Below, in pieces: positions 1-6,560 of a DNA stretch of 18,386 bases; the stretch's first letter is position 1; each line of letters begins with the position of its first letter. The stretch is from NCBI GenBank assembly GCA_964653025.1, contig CAZZBZ010000067.1, forward strand, positions 1 to 18,386, read 5' to 3'. The position numbers and the translations under genes were made by a program. Below the pieces are notes generated by a model. The model made no database searches and had not been told where the DNA came from. It saw nothing but the letters and a program-made list of their open reading frames with translations. The DNA is from JABWAM01 sp964653025. GTDB taxonomy: Bacteria; Verrucomicrobiota; Verrucomicrobiia; JABWAM01.

Positions 1-1
1 C

Positions 2-730
2 CAGGGCGGCGCCCTCACGGTGGGCGGCGGCGGCTCGATGCTGGTCTCCAACACGGCGGCCACCATCGCCGGCATCCTCACGAACTCGGGCACGATCACC
101 GTGGTCAACAGCCGGGTGACCTACGGGGCGCCGGTGGTGATCGGCGGCGGCTACATCAGCGATCCCTCGACCAACATCTTCACGTCCAATGTGACGGTGA
201 CGGCCAGCGGCTACCTGCAGGGCGGCGCCGGCGACGTCTTCCAGTTCGAGCGGAACCTCACCCTCCAGTCCACCAACGCCGGTCAGTACAACCTCTCCTC
301 CGCGACGGTCCTGTTCACGAACGGCTCCGGCCAGCACGTGTTAGACCTGGCGAGCAGCTTTGCCTACGACCTTGGGACGAACTTCTCCGGCATCGGGGCC
401 GTGGTCAGCAACTTCTCCATCGGCACGCTGATGCTCTCGCCGGGGGACACGTTCCGTCTCACGGGGAACGCGACCAACGCGCTCTACGTAGGGGCGTTAG
501 ACATCGGCGGGCTCCAGAACACGAACCACCTCGCGCTCGACGCGAACCTTTACTACGACGTCACACTCGCGGCGAATTTGTGGCTGGGGAGCAACAGCTT
601 CACCTTTGGGGGTGCCGGTTCGCTGCTCCCGTACCCGGGATTCAGCACGATCCCCGAGCCGAACGTCGCGTTGCTCATCGGCGCCAGCGCGCTCCTGCTC
701 GGGACCGTCCTCCGCCGCCGCCGCGGTTGA
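2..730 (+). CDS. C-terminal part of a PEP-CTERM surface/exported protein (5' end outside window)
   Basis: The frame is open from the first bases of the window to TGA at 728-730, so the start lies upstream and only about 242 residues are visible. The visible part is low-complexity and rich in Gly, Ser, Thr, Asn and Val with short alternating beta-strand patterns, like the passenger repeats of autotransporter-associated beta-strand proteins. It ends with the three-part PEP-CTERM tail: an IPEP motif, a hydrophobic stretch (about VALLIGASALLLGTVL) and a basic RRRRG end. In known systems this tail is recognised by an exosortase in the inner membrane, cut, and the protein released to the surface or extracellular matrix. 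Its ligand cannot be told from the sequence. It probably belongs to a neighbouring transcription unit and is unrelated to the enzymes downstream. The sorting tail is clear; the repeat family is inferred from composition. Confidence 0.85.
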   Translation, partial: QGGALTVGGGGSMLVSNTAATIAGILTNSGTITVVNSRVTYGAPVVIGGGYISDPSTNIFTSNVTVTASGYLQGGAGDVFQFERNLTLQSTNAGQYNLSSATVLFTNGSGQHVLDLASSFAYDLGTNFSGIGAVVSNFSIGTLMLSPGDTFRLTGNATNALYVGALDIGGLQNTNHLALDANLYYDVTLAANLWLGSNSFTFGGAGSLLPYPGFSTIPEPNVALLIGASALLLGTVLRRRRG

Positions 731-745
731 CCGTATCCAAGCATT

Positions 746-808
746 TGTAGGGCGGCCATTCCTGGCCGCCGTCCGCTTAAAATGGCGGCCAGGAATGGCC
801 GCCCTACA
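746..808. repeat. Nested palindromic intergenic repeat A
   Basis: A perfect 25-bp inverted repeat, 746-770 paired with 784-808, separated by a 13-base loop. Each arm is itself nearly palindromic (GGCGGCCA, four bases, TGGCCGCC), so the element can fold either as one long hairpin or as two small ones. It follows the PEP-CTERM stop by 15 bp, so it could end that transcript, but there is no T-run after it. REP/BIME-like function is inference. Confidence 0.8.
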
Positions 809-862
809 GTCCTCCTTGGTCCACCGTCCAGCTGGGGTGCGTGAGTATCGGTCGTTGAATGG

Positions 863-929
863 TGTGGCACAGGCGCCCTCGCCTGTGTCGCAAGGTAGAA
901 AAAACATAGCCGGTGGCGGCTGTGCCACA
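863..929. repeat. Nested palindromic intergenic repeat B
   Basis: An outer 10-bp perfect inverted repeat, TGTGGCACAG at 863-872 with CTGTGCCACA at 920-929. Inside the left end sits a hairpin CACAGGCG (868-875) / CGCCTGTG (880-887) with a 4-base loop, and inside the right end a small AGCCG/CGGCT hairpin (908-921). It lies about 45 bp beyond the stop codon of the minus-strand esterase and may sit in its 3' untranslated region. The sequence differs from repeat A although the layout is alike. Confidence 0.65.
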
Positions 930-973
930 TCGTCAATTTCGAGAGGCAACCTAAGGAAACTGAAACAAAAACA

Positions 974-1783
974 TTAGCGCTCGAGCGACCCGAAGAAAGC
1001 CAGGAGATCGGCGAAGGCTTCCTTCTGCTGCCGTCGGGTCAACGCGTAGAAGAAGCCGTGCTCGGCGTTGGTGTAAACCTTGCGCTCCGCGCGGCAGCCG
1101 GCAGCTTTCAGCTTCTCGATGAAGGCTAGATTGTTTCGGAGGGAGAACACATGCTCGTTTTCCGCTTCGAGGAAGAAGATCGGCGGGGACCCCGCCGTCG
1201 CGTAGTTCACGGGCGATACCCGTCGGTACAGCCCGGGATCGCGATCATAAGGCACCCCGGCGATGTCCTGCATGATCGTCCAGATCTGCGGAAAGATGTC
1301 TTCCCACGGCTCGAAGGAGTGAGGGACGGACTGGAGCGCGACGCCGGCAGGGCGGATCCAGTCCTTGCTGGGCTCGTAGGTTCCGCACTTCAGTTGCTCG
1401 CCGCACTCGCCGGGCCGGGCCAGGGCGAGCAACGCGGCCAGATGGGCCCCGGCGGATTCGCCGTAGAGGCAGACCCTTCGTGGACGCTTCTGCGCCGCCA
1501 GATGGTTCAAGAAGAGATCGTAGCCATGGCGGACGTCGGTGATCTGGTCGAGGATGGTCACGCCGGCGAGGCGGTAGTCCGTGGAGGCGCAGAGGAATCC
1601 CTCGGCATTGAAGGCCCGCATGATCCCGTGGAAAAACTGCGAGCGTGACCCCGCCCTCCAACCGCCCCCGTGGACGAAGAACAGGGCGAGGTCACGGGTG
1701 ACCTTCGCGGGGTGAAAGATGTCGAGAACCCTACCCTCGATCGGCGTGTCATCGAAGTAGATGGAAGTGAAGGGGTAGGACAT
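974..1783 (-). CDS. Alpha/beta-hydrolase, BD-FAE/HSL-like esterase
   Basis: A 269-residue alpha/beta-hydrolase of the carboxylesterase/acetyl-esterase group (COG0657-like). The oxyanion-hole motif HGGGW is at residues 38-42 and the nucleophile elbow GESAG at 108-112, making Ser110 the nucleophile. His242 in NAEHGFF is the likely catalytic base. The acid is probably one of the glutamates in the LEAENEHV stretch (205-212), where relatives often have Asp. The length fits a single-domain enzyme. There is no signal peptide, so it is probably cytoplasmic. Such enzymes remove acetyl or aromatic esters from sugars or small molecules; the substrate here is not known. The ATG at 1781-1783 opens the frame with only a weak ribosome site. 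It lies downstream of two same-strand beta-propeller genes but is separated from them by repeat C, so it may be partly uncoupled from them. Confidence 0.85.
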   Translation of the reverse strand: MSYPFTSIYFDDTPIEGRVLDIFHPAKVTRDLALFFVHGGGWRAGSRSQFFHGIMRAFNAEGFLCASTDYRLAGVTILDQITDVRHGYDLFLNHLAAQKRPRRVCLYGESAGAHLAALLALARPGECGEQLKCGTYEPSKDWIRPAGVALQSVPHSFEPWEDIFPQIWTIMQDIAGVPYDRDPGLYRRVSPVNYATAGSPPIFFLEAENEHVFSLRNNLAFIEKLKAAGCRAERKVYTNAEHGFFYALTRRQQKEAFADLLAFFGSLER

Positions 1784-1804
1784 GGGAGCTACTCAGGTTG
1801 CTAG

Positions 1805-1830
1805 GTTCAACGGTTCACAGTTCAACGGTT
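1805..1830. repeat. Short direct repeat (11 bp x2)
   Basis: GTTCAACGGTT occurs at 1805-1815 and again at 1820-1830, a 15-bp spacing, in the leader just upstream of the esterase start and next to palindromic repeat C. It could be a pair of regulator sites or debris of the repeat's insertion; nothing decides between these. Confidence 0.5.
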
Positions 1831-1838
1831 GGTTTTTT

Positions 1839-1941
1839 GGGAGCACACGCGGCTCGCGTGTTCTGTTGGGCGGCCCGCCTAACAGTTTCCCGAAAAATCG
1901 GTGGGCCGCCGATTTTGAACACGCGAGCCGCGTGTGCTCCC
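1839..1941. repeat. Cloverleaf-like palindromic repeat C
   Basis: A perfect 25-bp inverted repeat, 1839-1863 with 1917-1941, encloses 53 bp that contain two more hairpins: CTGTTGGGCGG/CCGCCTAACAG (one G-T pair) and AAAATCGG/CCGATTTT. Each outer arm also holds an internal hairpin (ACACGCG/CGCGTGT). The whole can fold as a multi-branched cruciform. It fills most of the 182-bp gap between the beta-propeller gene (ends 1966) and the esterase (starts 1783), so read on the minus strand it is well placed to block transcription or protect RNA ends. That role is inferred. Confidence 0.8.
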
Positions 1942-1965
1942 CCCAGATTTATGAACCGCTGTGGG

Positions 1966-3072
1966 TTAACCATGAGCCTTGGCAGGCACACTGGGAAAGT
2001 AAATCCAGAGGTGCCCGAAATCGTCGTCCTCACCCAGGAGGATCTGGCCATCGCGCCCTGTCACCGCGTCCCCGAACGCGTACCCGTAGCGACGGTGGCC
2101 AAGGACCGAGACTGCGACCCCCATGTCCTCCACGGAGGTTGATCCGGGGCGCCAGACGAACATCCGTGCAATCCCGGATCCGCAGGCACCGAAGAGGCGG
2201 CCATCGAGGGTGACCGCCATGGGGCCCACGGGGGCCACCGGCGTGCGCCCCAGCCGTTCGCCGAAGCGCCTGTCGGGGCCCATCGCGTAAAGGTTCCCGG
2301 AGGCGTCGGCGGCGTAGAGGATGACGCAGGTCGGGTCCTGCCCGGACGCGAACGAGGCCCCGCGCCAGTCTCCCTTCGGCAATGCGATGGCCCTTCGGGT
2401 GAGCTTCTCCGCCTCCACGTCCCAGGACCAGAGGGCGTCTTCGTCGAGGCCGAGAACGGTGTTCCCCGGCCCCGCGGCGAGGCGGCCCGAACCCTCGAGC
2501 CGTCCGACCTGTCGCATCTTTCCGCTGGCGAGGTCGAGGACCACAAGGTGGTGCTCGGTCGCGATCACCGCGCGCTCGCGTGAGGCGTCGCACCGGGCAT
2601 GGATGATCCGTTCGCCGGGAACGGGTTCGCCGAGATCCTGGAGGGGCGTCCGGGAAAGGCCCCACTCCTGGATGAAGTCCTGTGAGATGTCCGTGAAATC
2701 CCCGCGAATGACGCGTCCGGAAGTGGGCCCGTTGACGCAGGCGAAAAAGCCATTCCGACCGCAGCCGATCGCCGCGCAGCGATCGGCGCCGGGAACCGTC
2801 CCGAGGTCGAAGACGATGCCCGCGGGGCCGTGGAAGTTGGCGGTGAAGAGATGGGTTTGCCGGCCGCTCGTGCCGCCGTAGATGGCCCCGTCTGGAGCAA
2901 TGTCGAGCGCGGTGATATGGCTCTCGTCGCCGGCGATCGGGACGGAGATCCCGGGGAAACCGAGAGGGCAGGCGACCATCGTCCCCTCGGTGAGGAAGGC
3001 GCCCTGCTCGATGCGCCGCTTGAGCGCGGCGGTTTCCGGGGAGCGGAGATCGAATTTCTTCCTGGGTTTCAT
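1966..3072 (-). CDS. Beta-propeller protein (shorter of a tandem pair)
   Basis: A 368-residue protein that I recognise only as a repeat-built beta-propeller. Blade-like segments include DGAIYGGTSGRQTHLF (61-76), a VVLDLASGKMRQVGRL strand pair (177-192), ALWSWDVEAEKL (213-224), GNLYAMGPDRRFGERLG (259-275) and a closing DGQILLGEDDDFGHLWIYF (341-359). The recurring 'DG.IY.G....HLF.......G....LG' pattern is seen in NHL/kelch-like propellers of polysaccharide-degrading bacteria. Seven-bladed propellers include polysaccharide lyase families PL22, PL24, PL25 and PL42, so a catalytic role is possible but I cannot place it in one. I chose the ATG at 3072 because the frame extending further upstream to 3177 lies inside the neighbouring gene and has a non-propeller sequence. 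It follows that gene by 10 bp, so the two are probably co-transcribed. No signal peptide. Confidence 0.7.
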   Translation of the reverse strand: MKPRKKFDLRSPETAALKRRIEQGAFLTEGTMVACPLGFPGISVPIAGDESHITALDIAPDGAIYGGTSGRQTHLFTANFHGPAGIVFDLGTVPGADRCAAIGCGRNGFFACVNGPTSGRVIRGDFTDISQDFIQEWGLSRTPLQDLGEPVPGERIIHARCDASRERAVIATEHHLVVLDLASGKMRQVGRLEGSGRLAAGPGNTVLGLDEDALWSWDVEAEKLTRRAIALPKGDWRGASFASGQDPTCVILYAADASGNLYAMGPDRRFGERLGRTPVAPVGPMAVTLDGRLFGACGSGIARMFVWRPGSTSVEDMGVAVSVLGHRRYGYAFGDAVTGRDGQILLGEDDDFGHLWIYFPSVPAKAHG

Positions 3073-3082
3073 GGGTTGTCGT

Positions 3083-4387
3083 TCAACCCCACATCCTGAG
3101 CGGGAGATGGGAATCCTTCCGCTGCCGCTCCGCGGGCATGTGCAGCTTGAAGAGGCCGGAAGGCCGGGCACCCACATTGCCGAAGAACAGGTTGCCGTGG
3201 CGATCCACGGCCCCGCGGGAGACGTATTGGGAAAAATCGTGGGAACGTTTCAGGGCCAGCACGTTCTCGGGGGCCTGCGGGGAGATGCGGGTCGGCGGCA
3301 GGAGGGCGACCTCCGTTTTTTTAAGGGTGGAGGGATCGAGCCGCCAGACCACCCCCTGCATCGGGTCGGGCAGATTCGGTTGATTGACCGGATCGCGCCA
3401 GCGCGAGGCCACATAGTAGAGCTGGCCGTCCCCGCCGAAGGTCAGCCCCCCGCAGTGGTCCAGGAACGTGCAGATGGGGAGGGTGAGATCGCGATCCTGC
3501 GTGGCGGCGCCGAGGTCCTCGACGCGCCCCCATTCGCCCTCGTCGGGCCAGATGCGCACGAGGCGGGGCTCGGCGATCCAGGTGACCGCGTAGATGCATC
3601 GGCCGTCGGGCGAGGCCACCGCATCGTAGAGAACGCTGTGCCAGCCGGTCTGGTAGGCGGGGTTGTGGGGCAGGAGGTATGGGGAGACCTCGATGCGGTC
3701 GCGTTCCGGGTCGTAGCGCACAAGCCGCCCGTCGTCGTTACTCGTCCAAACGCGGTGGCGGGCGTCCAGGAAAAGCGCCTGGGGATTCACGGAGCTGATC
3801 CGCCCGAGGTCGCGGGCCCGGCGCTTTTTCAGGTCCCAGGCGAAGAGATGATCGCGCGGGTAGCTGATCGCGTAGAGCAGGCCGCGTTCCTCGTCGTGGA
3901 GAAGGCAACGGCAGCCCTCTTTGGGAAAGAGGGTTTCCCACCCGAGAATGCGGTCCGTCCGCGTGTCGAAGGCGATGAGGGCGCTGCCGCGAAAGCAGCG
4001 CTCGGGATCATGCCAGAAGTTCCACGGCGAATAGGACGGCAGGTCAATGGGGGCCGCGGAGAGGTGCGTGGCCATGTACATGATCCCGTCGGCCAGGGAG
4101 GGCGCGAAACTGTAATGGATCTTGCATTGGGTGCCACGGCCAGAGTCCCGCGGGTCCTCCACGGCCTTATCCAGATCAAATAGGTATTCGAGGGAGTCCG
4201 TGGGCTCGTGATAGCGAACGATCTTTGCCGTCTCGCCCGGCAACAACTCGCAGCAGGATGCGGCATAGATCCGTCCGTCCGGGCCCGTGGAGAGCGACCA
4301 GCAGCAGTCGGAGACGGGGTGCTCGCCAAACGCATGCCAGGTAATCTTCAGGAGTTCCTTGTCCTGACAGCGAAGGTCCTGATTCAC
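3083..4387 (-). CDS. Beta-propeller protein (longer of a tandem pair), possible lyase-like
   Basis: A 434-residue propeller-type protein. Blade-like repeats are at TGPDGRIYAA (34-43), GIMYMATH (101-108), RGLLYAISYPRDHLFAWDL (168-186), ASPDGRCIYAVTW (258-270), GGDGQLYYVAS (318-328) and VDRHGNLFFGNVG (394-406), about the number expected for seven blades. Several histidines lie in conserved-looking loops (KIHYSF 89-94, MATH 105-108, WHSVLYD 249-255, LDHCGG 309-314), the kind of residue that forms the active site of propeller lyases, but assignment to a lyase family is only a hypothesis. It starts at GTG 4385-4387: no ATG, GTG or TTG lies between it and the in-frame stop at 4430-4432. It is the first gene of the minus-strand group and faces the GH42-like gene across an 88-bp divergent gap. 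It has an unusually high Cys count (for example C28-C29, C45-C46, C159, C161), which fits a cytoplasmic protein. Confidence 0.65.
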   Translation of the reverse strand: MNQDLRCQDKELLKITWHAFGEHPVSDCCWSLSTGPDGRIYAASCCELLPGETAKIVRYHEPTDSLEYLFDLDKAVEDPRDSGRGTQCKIHYSFAPSLADGIMYMATHLSAAPIDLPSYSPWNFWHDPERCFRGSALIAFDTRTDRILGWETLFPKEGCRCLLHDEERGLLYAISYPRDHLFAWDLKKRRARDLGRISSVNPQALFLDARHRVWTSNDDGRLVRYDPERDRIEVSPYLLPHNPAYQTGWHSVLYDAVASPDGRCIYAVTWIAEPRLVRIWPDEGEWGRVEDLGAATQDRDLTLPICTFLDHCGGLTFGGDGQLYYVASRWRDPVNQPNLPDPMQGVVWRLDPSTLKKTEVALLPPTRISPQAPENVLALKRSHDFSQYVSRGAVDRHGNLFFGNVGARPSGLFKLHMPAERQRKDSHLPLRMWG

Positions 4388-4475
4388 GGCAGGAAAGGAT
4401 GGAGTCGGGGGGGAGGATTTTCCAGAGCATTATTGACGACGAGAGCAGGCTTGTTTCGGGCCTCCGCATTTTCTA
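4388..4475. promoter_or_regulatory. Divergent intergenic region, probable back-to-back promoters
   Basis: These 88 bp separate the minus-strand propeller pair from the plus-strand GH42-like gene, so promoters for both must lie here or inside the flanking genes. I see a run of G residues (4407-4413) and an AT-richer stretch near 4417-4437 but no convincing -35/-10 pair or operator. Assigned by position only. Confidence 0.4.
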
Positions 4476-6560
4476 ATGTTCATGAGTCTTATTATGACCC
4501 CCCCCGAAATTCCGTGGTGGAAGAACCAAGGTTTGGTCGTGGCGGGGAGCTGGCATCCTCTCTGCGCCAGGATCCGGGCCGGAAACGTCTATGAAAACGA
4601 CGAGGAGCTGTTTGCCTACGAGTTCACAAAGAAGAACTTTGACGCCCTCAAAAACCGCGGGGTGACTCTCTATGTCGGGCAGTTCGATCGCGGTTATTCT
4701 TTCCTCGACCAAGCGCCTTATGTAGCGCTGGCCCGGAAGGCGAGCGACGCCATGCACCGGCGGGGGATCCGTTTTGGCGTGTACATGGCGAACACGATCT
4801 ACTTCGAGTCCGTGCTCAAGGAGGAGCCCCGGTGCGAGAACTGGGCGGTCCAGACCCACGATGGTCGCAAGGTTCACTACGGCGGGGAGCAAACCTGGCG
4901 CTGGGTGGCCTGCTTCAACTCGCCCGGCTGGATCCAGCGCATGAAGCGCATGGTGGAGATTGCGATCAGGGAGGTGAAAGCCGACCTGCTCCACTTCGAC
5001 AACCTCGGGGTATGGCCCGAGCCGGATTCCTGCCACTGCGGTCATTGCCAAAAGGCATTCAAGGTTTTTCTGCAAGAGCGTTATCCAACGGCCCGTGCGC
5101 AGAAGCGGCGATTCGGCATCGCGGGACTCGCTCATTACTCGGCGCCCAACTTCTACCTGAGGTTCTGTCCCCCCTGGAGCTTCGGCCAGATCAACAATCC
5201 GCTCATGCAGGACTGGATCCGCTTTCGGTGCGCGACGGTGGTCCGCTACGCCACGATCCTTCGGGACCACGCCAAGTCCCTCAATCCGAAGGTGTGCATG
5301 GAAGGTAACGGGGCGGGGATCACGGGGCTGAACCGATCCTTCACGCACGGCGTGGACTCCGACCGCATGCTCAAGGTGCTGGATGTTTTCTGGGACGAAA
5401 ATGCGGACGTCAAAATCGACCCGGCTCCGGTTCGTCCGGGCGAACCGCCCGTGTTCACCCACCCGCACCGCTCGGCAAACCTCTCCCGTCGGCTCGGCAA
5501 GCCCATGATCCGTCACTGCATGAACGCCAGGGATTTGTGCGCCAACCTCGCCTTTCAGGGCGCGGCCGGGATCGTGGCGCAGTTCGGCTATGCCGAAATG
5601 CGGACCATGAACCGTCAGCCGATTCCGGCGGATCTCCGTCAATGCCTCCAATACTATCGGAAACATCTTTCCCTTTATCGCGATGCCCTGCCGGATCATC
5701 GGATCGGCATTTTTCGGAACTTTGAATCGCTGGCCTTCAACTGCTTCGACACCCACCGTTCCGCGGCGGTCATGGAGCAGCTCCTCCTCAACCGTCGCAT
5801 CGGGTATGACATTCTCCTGAACTCCGACCTGGAGAAGGGCGCCCTGGGTCGTTACCGGCTCCTGATTTTGCCCAATGTAAAATATCTCTCCTCACCGGTG
5901 CGTGATCGCCTGTTGAAATATGTGGCGGGGGGCGGGGCGCTGCTGCTGACCGAGCAGACCGGGCAATATAACGAAGAGGAGCGCATTCGCGTTCAGCCCG
6001 CGTTCGGCCGTCTTTTTCGGGGTCTGGAGGCCGCGCGGGAGAATCGCGTGGAGGCCATGGAGTTCGACCCGCATCAGCAGTTCAAGTCCTGTTTCTCCGA
6101 GGGGCTGCCCGCGTTTGCCTCCCATGGAAGGGGGAAGGCCGCCTATCTCCCGCGAATCCAGTTTGCCGAGATGATCGGCACAGGTGACGGGACCAACTAC
6201 AATGTCCATTACCGCGGGGTGGACAGTCGCTATTGGCGCGAGCCAAAAAACTCAGCCGAGATCCTCGCGGCGATTGACCGTCTCTACCCGGGGCACAGTC
6301 CCAATCGCATCGTTGCCGGGCATGGTATTTTCCAGGGCAATGTCCGGTGGAAGGATGGGCGGCGGGGCCTCATGCTCTTCAATCAGAGCGAAACCGTTTC
6401 ACATGGTGTCCCGCTCATTCTCAAAAAAGCGCGGAAGGTGACGATGTATGATCCGGAAAAGGAAAAACCCTTGAACCTGACGGTACGGAAGACCAGAAAC
6501 GGTTGCGAGGCTGTCATCCCTTCAATCAAGCATCATCTGGTGATCCAGTGGCGGGAATGA
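4476..6560 (+). CDS. GH42/GHL6-like TIM-barrel glycoside hydrolase with trimerisation-like domain
   Basis: A 694-residue protein with the layout of GH42-type proteins. There is a TIM barrel from about 15 to 400, a Rossmann-like trimerisation domain around 405-570 (YRLLILPNVKYLSSPVRDRLLKYV is at 460-483), and a small beta domain at the end (GLMLFNQSETVSHGVPL, 631-647). After the presumed strand 4 comes D175-N176, then C186-H-C188-G-H-C191 followed by F195 and an ERY.....RRFG stretch, matching the Cys cluster and following helix of GH42 and of hypothetical glycosyl hydrolase GHL6. However, the 'NE' that carries the GH42 acid/base glutamate reads DN here, and the presumed strand-7 segment PMIRHCMNARD (343-353) has no glutamate. 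Catalysis may therefore use other residues or be absent. Cytoplasmic by lack of a signal peptide. In-frame ATGs at codons 1, 3 and 7 leave the exact start open; no ribosome site decides it. Likely role: cutting a sugar side chain; substrate unknown. Confidence 0.75.
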   Translation: MFMSLIMTPPEIPWWKNQGLVVAGSWHPLCARIRAGNVYENDEELFAYEFTKKNFDALKNRGVTLYVGQFDRGYSFLDQAPYVALARKASDAMHRRGIRFGVYMANTIYFESVLKEEPRCENWAVQTHDGRKVHYGGEQTWRWVACFNSPGWIQRMKRMVEIAIREVKADLLHFDNLGVWPEPDSCHCGHCQKAFKVFLQERYPTARAQKRRFGIAGLAHYSAPNFYLRFCPPWSFGQINNPLMQDWIRFRCATVVRYATILRDHAKSLNPKVCMEGNGAGITGLNRSFTHGVDSDRMLKVLDVFWDENADVKIDPAPVRPGEPPVFTHPHRSANLSRRLGKPMIRHCMNARDLCANLAFQGAAGIVAQFGYAEMRTMNRQPIPADLRQCLQYYRKHLSLYRDALPDHRIGIFRNFESLAFNCFDTHRSAAVMEQLLLNRRIGYDILLNSDLEKGALGRYRLLILPNVKYLSSPVRDRLLKYVAGGGALLLTEQTGQYNEEERIRVQPAFGRLFRGLEAARENRVEAMEFDPHQQFKSCFSEGLPAFASHGRGKAAYLPRIQFAEMIGTGDGTNYNVHYRGVDSRYWREPKNSAEILAAIDRLYPGHSPNRIVAGHGIFQGNVRWKDGRRGLMLFNQSETVSHGVPLILKKARKVTMYDPEKEKPLNLTVRKTRNGCEAVIPSIKHHLVIQWRE

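Noticed and set aside
746..929. CRISPR-like array
   Set aside because: The repeats are palindromes of different sequence, not identical direct repeats with regular spacers, and no cas gene is present.
553..977. Small frames on both strands through the region of repeats A and B
   Set aside because: They arise from the palindromes themselves and read through unrelated coding and non-coding sequence without motifs or starts supported by ribosome sites.
3073..3177. Upstream extension of the shorter propeller gene
   Set aside because: The extra 35 residues lie inside the preceding gene and read as Ser/Pro/Arg-rich noise; ATG 3072 is the sensible start.
2882..4183. 433-codon plus-strand frame across the propeller genes
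   Set aside because: It spans the junction of two minus-strand genes with consistent propeller repeats and carries no motif of its own.
4473..5756. 427-codon minus-strand frame opposite the GH42-like gene
   Set aside because: The plus-strand product has recognisable barrel motifs; the antisense product is rich in His, Val, Pro and Arg without any motif.
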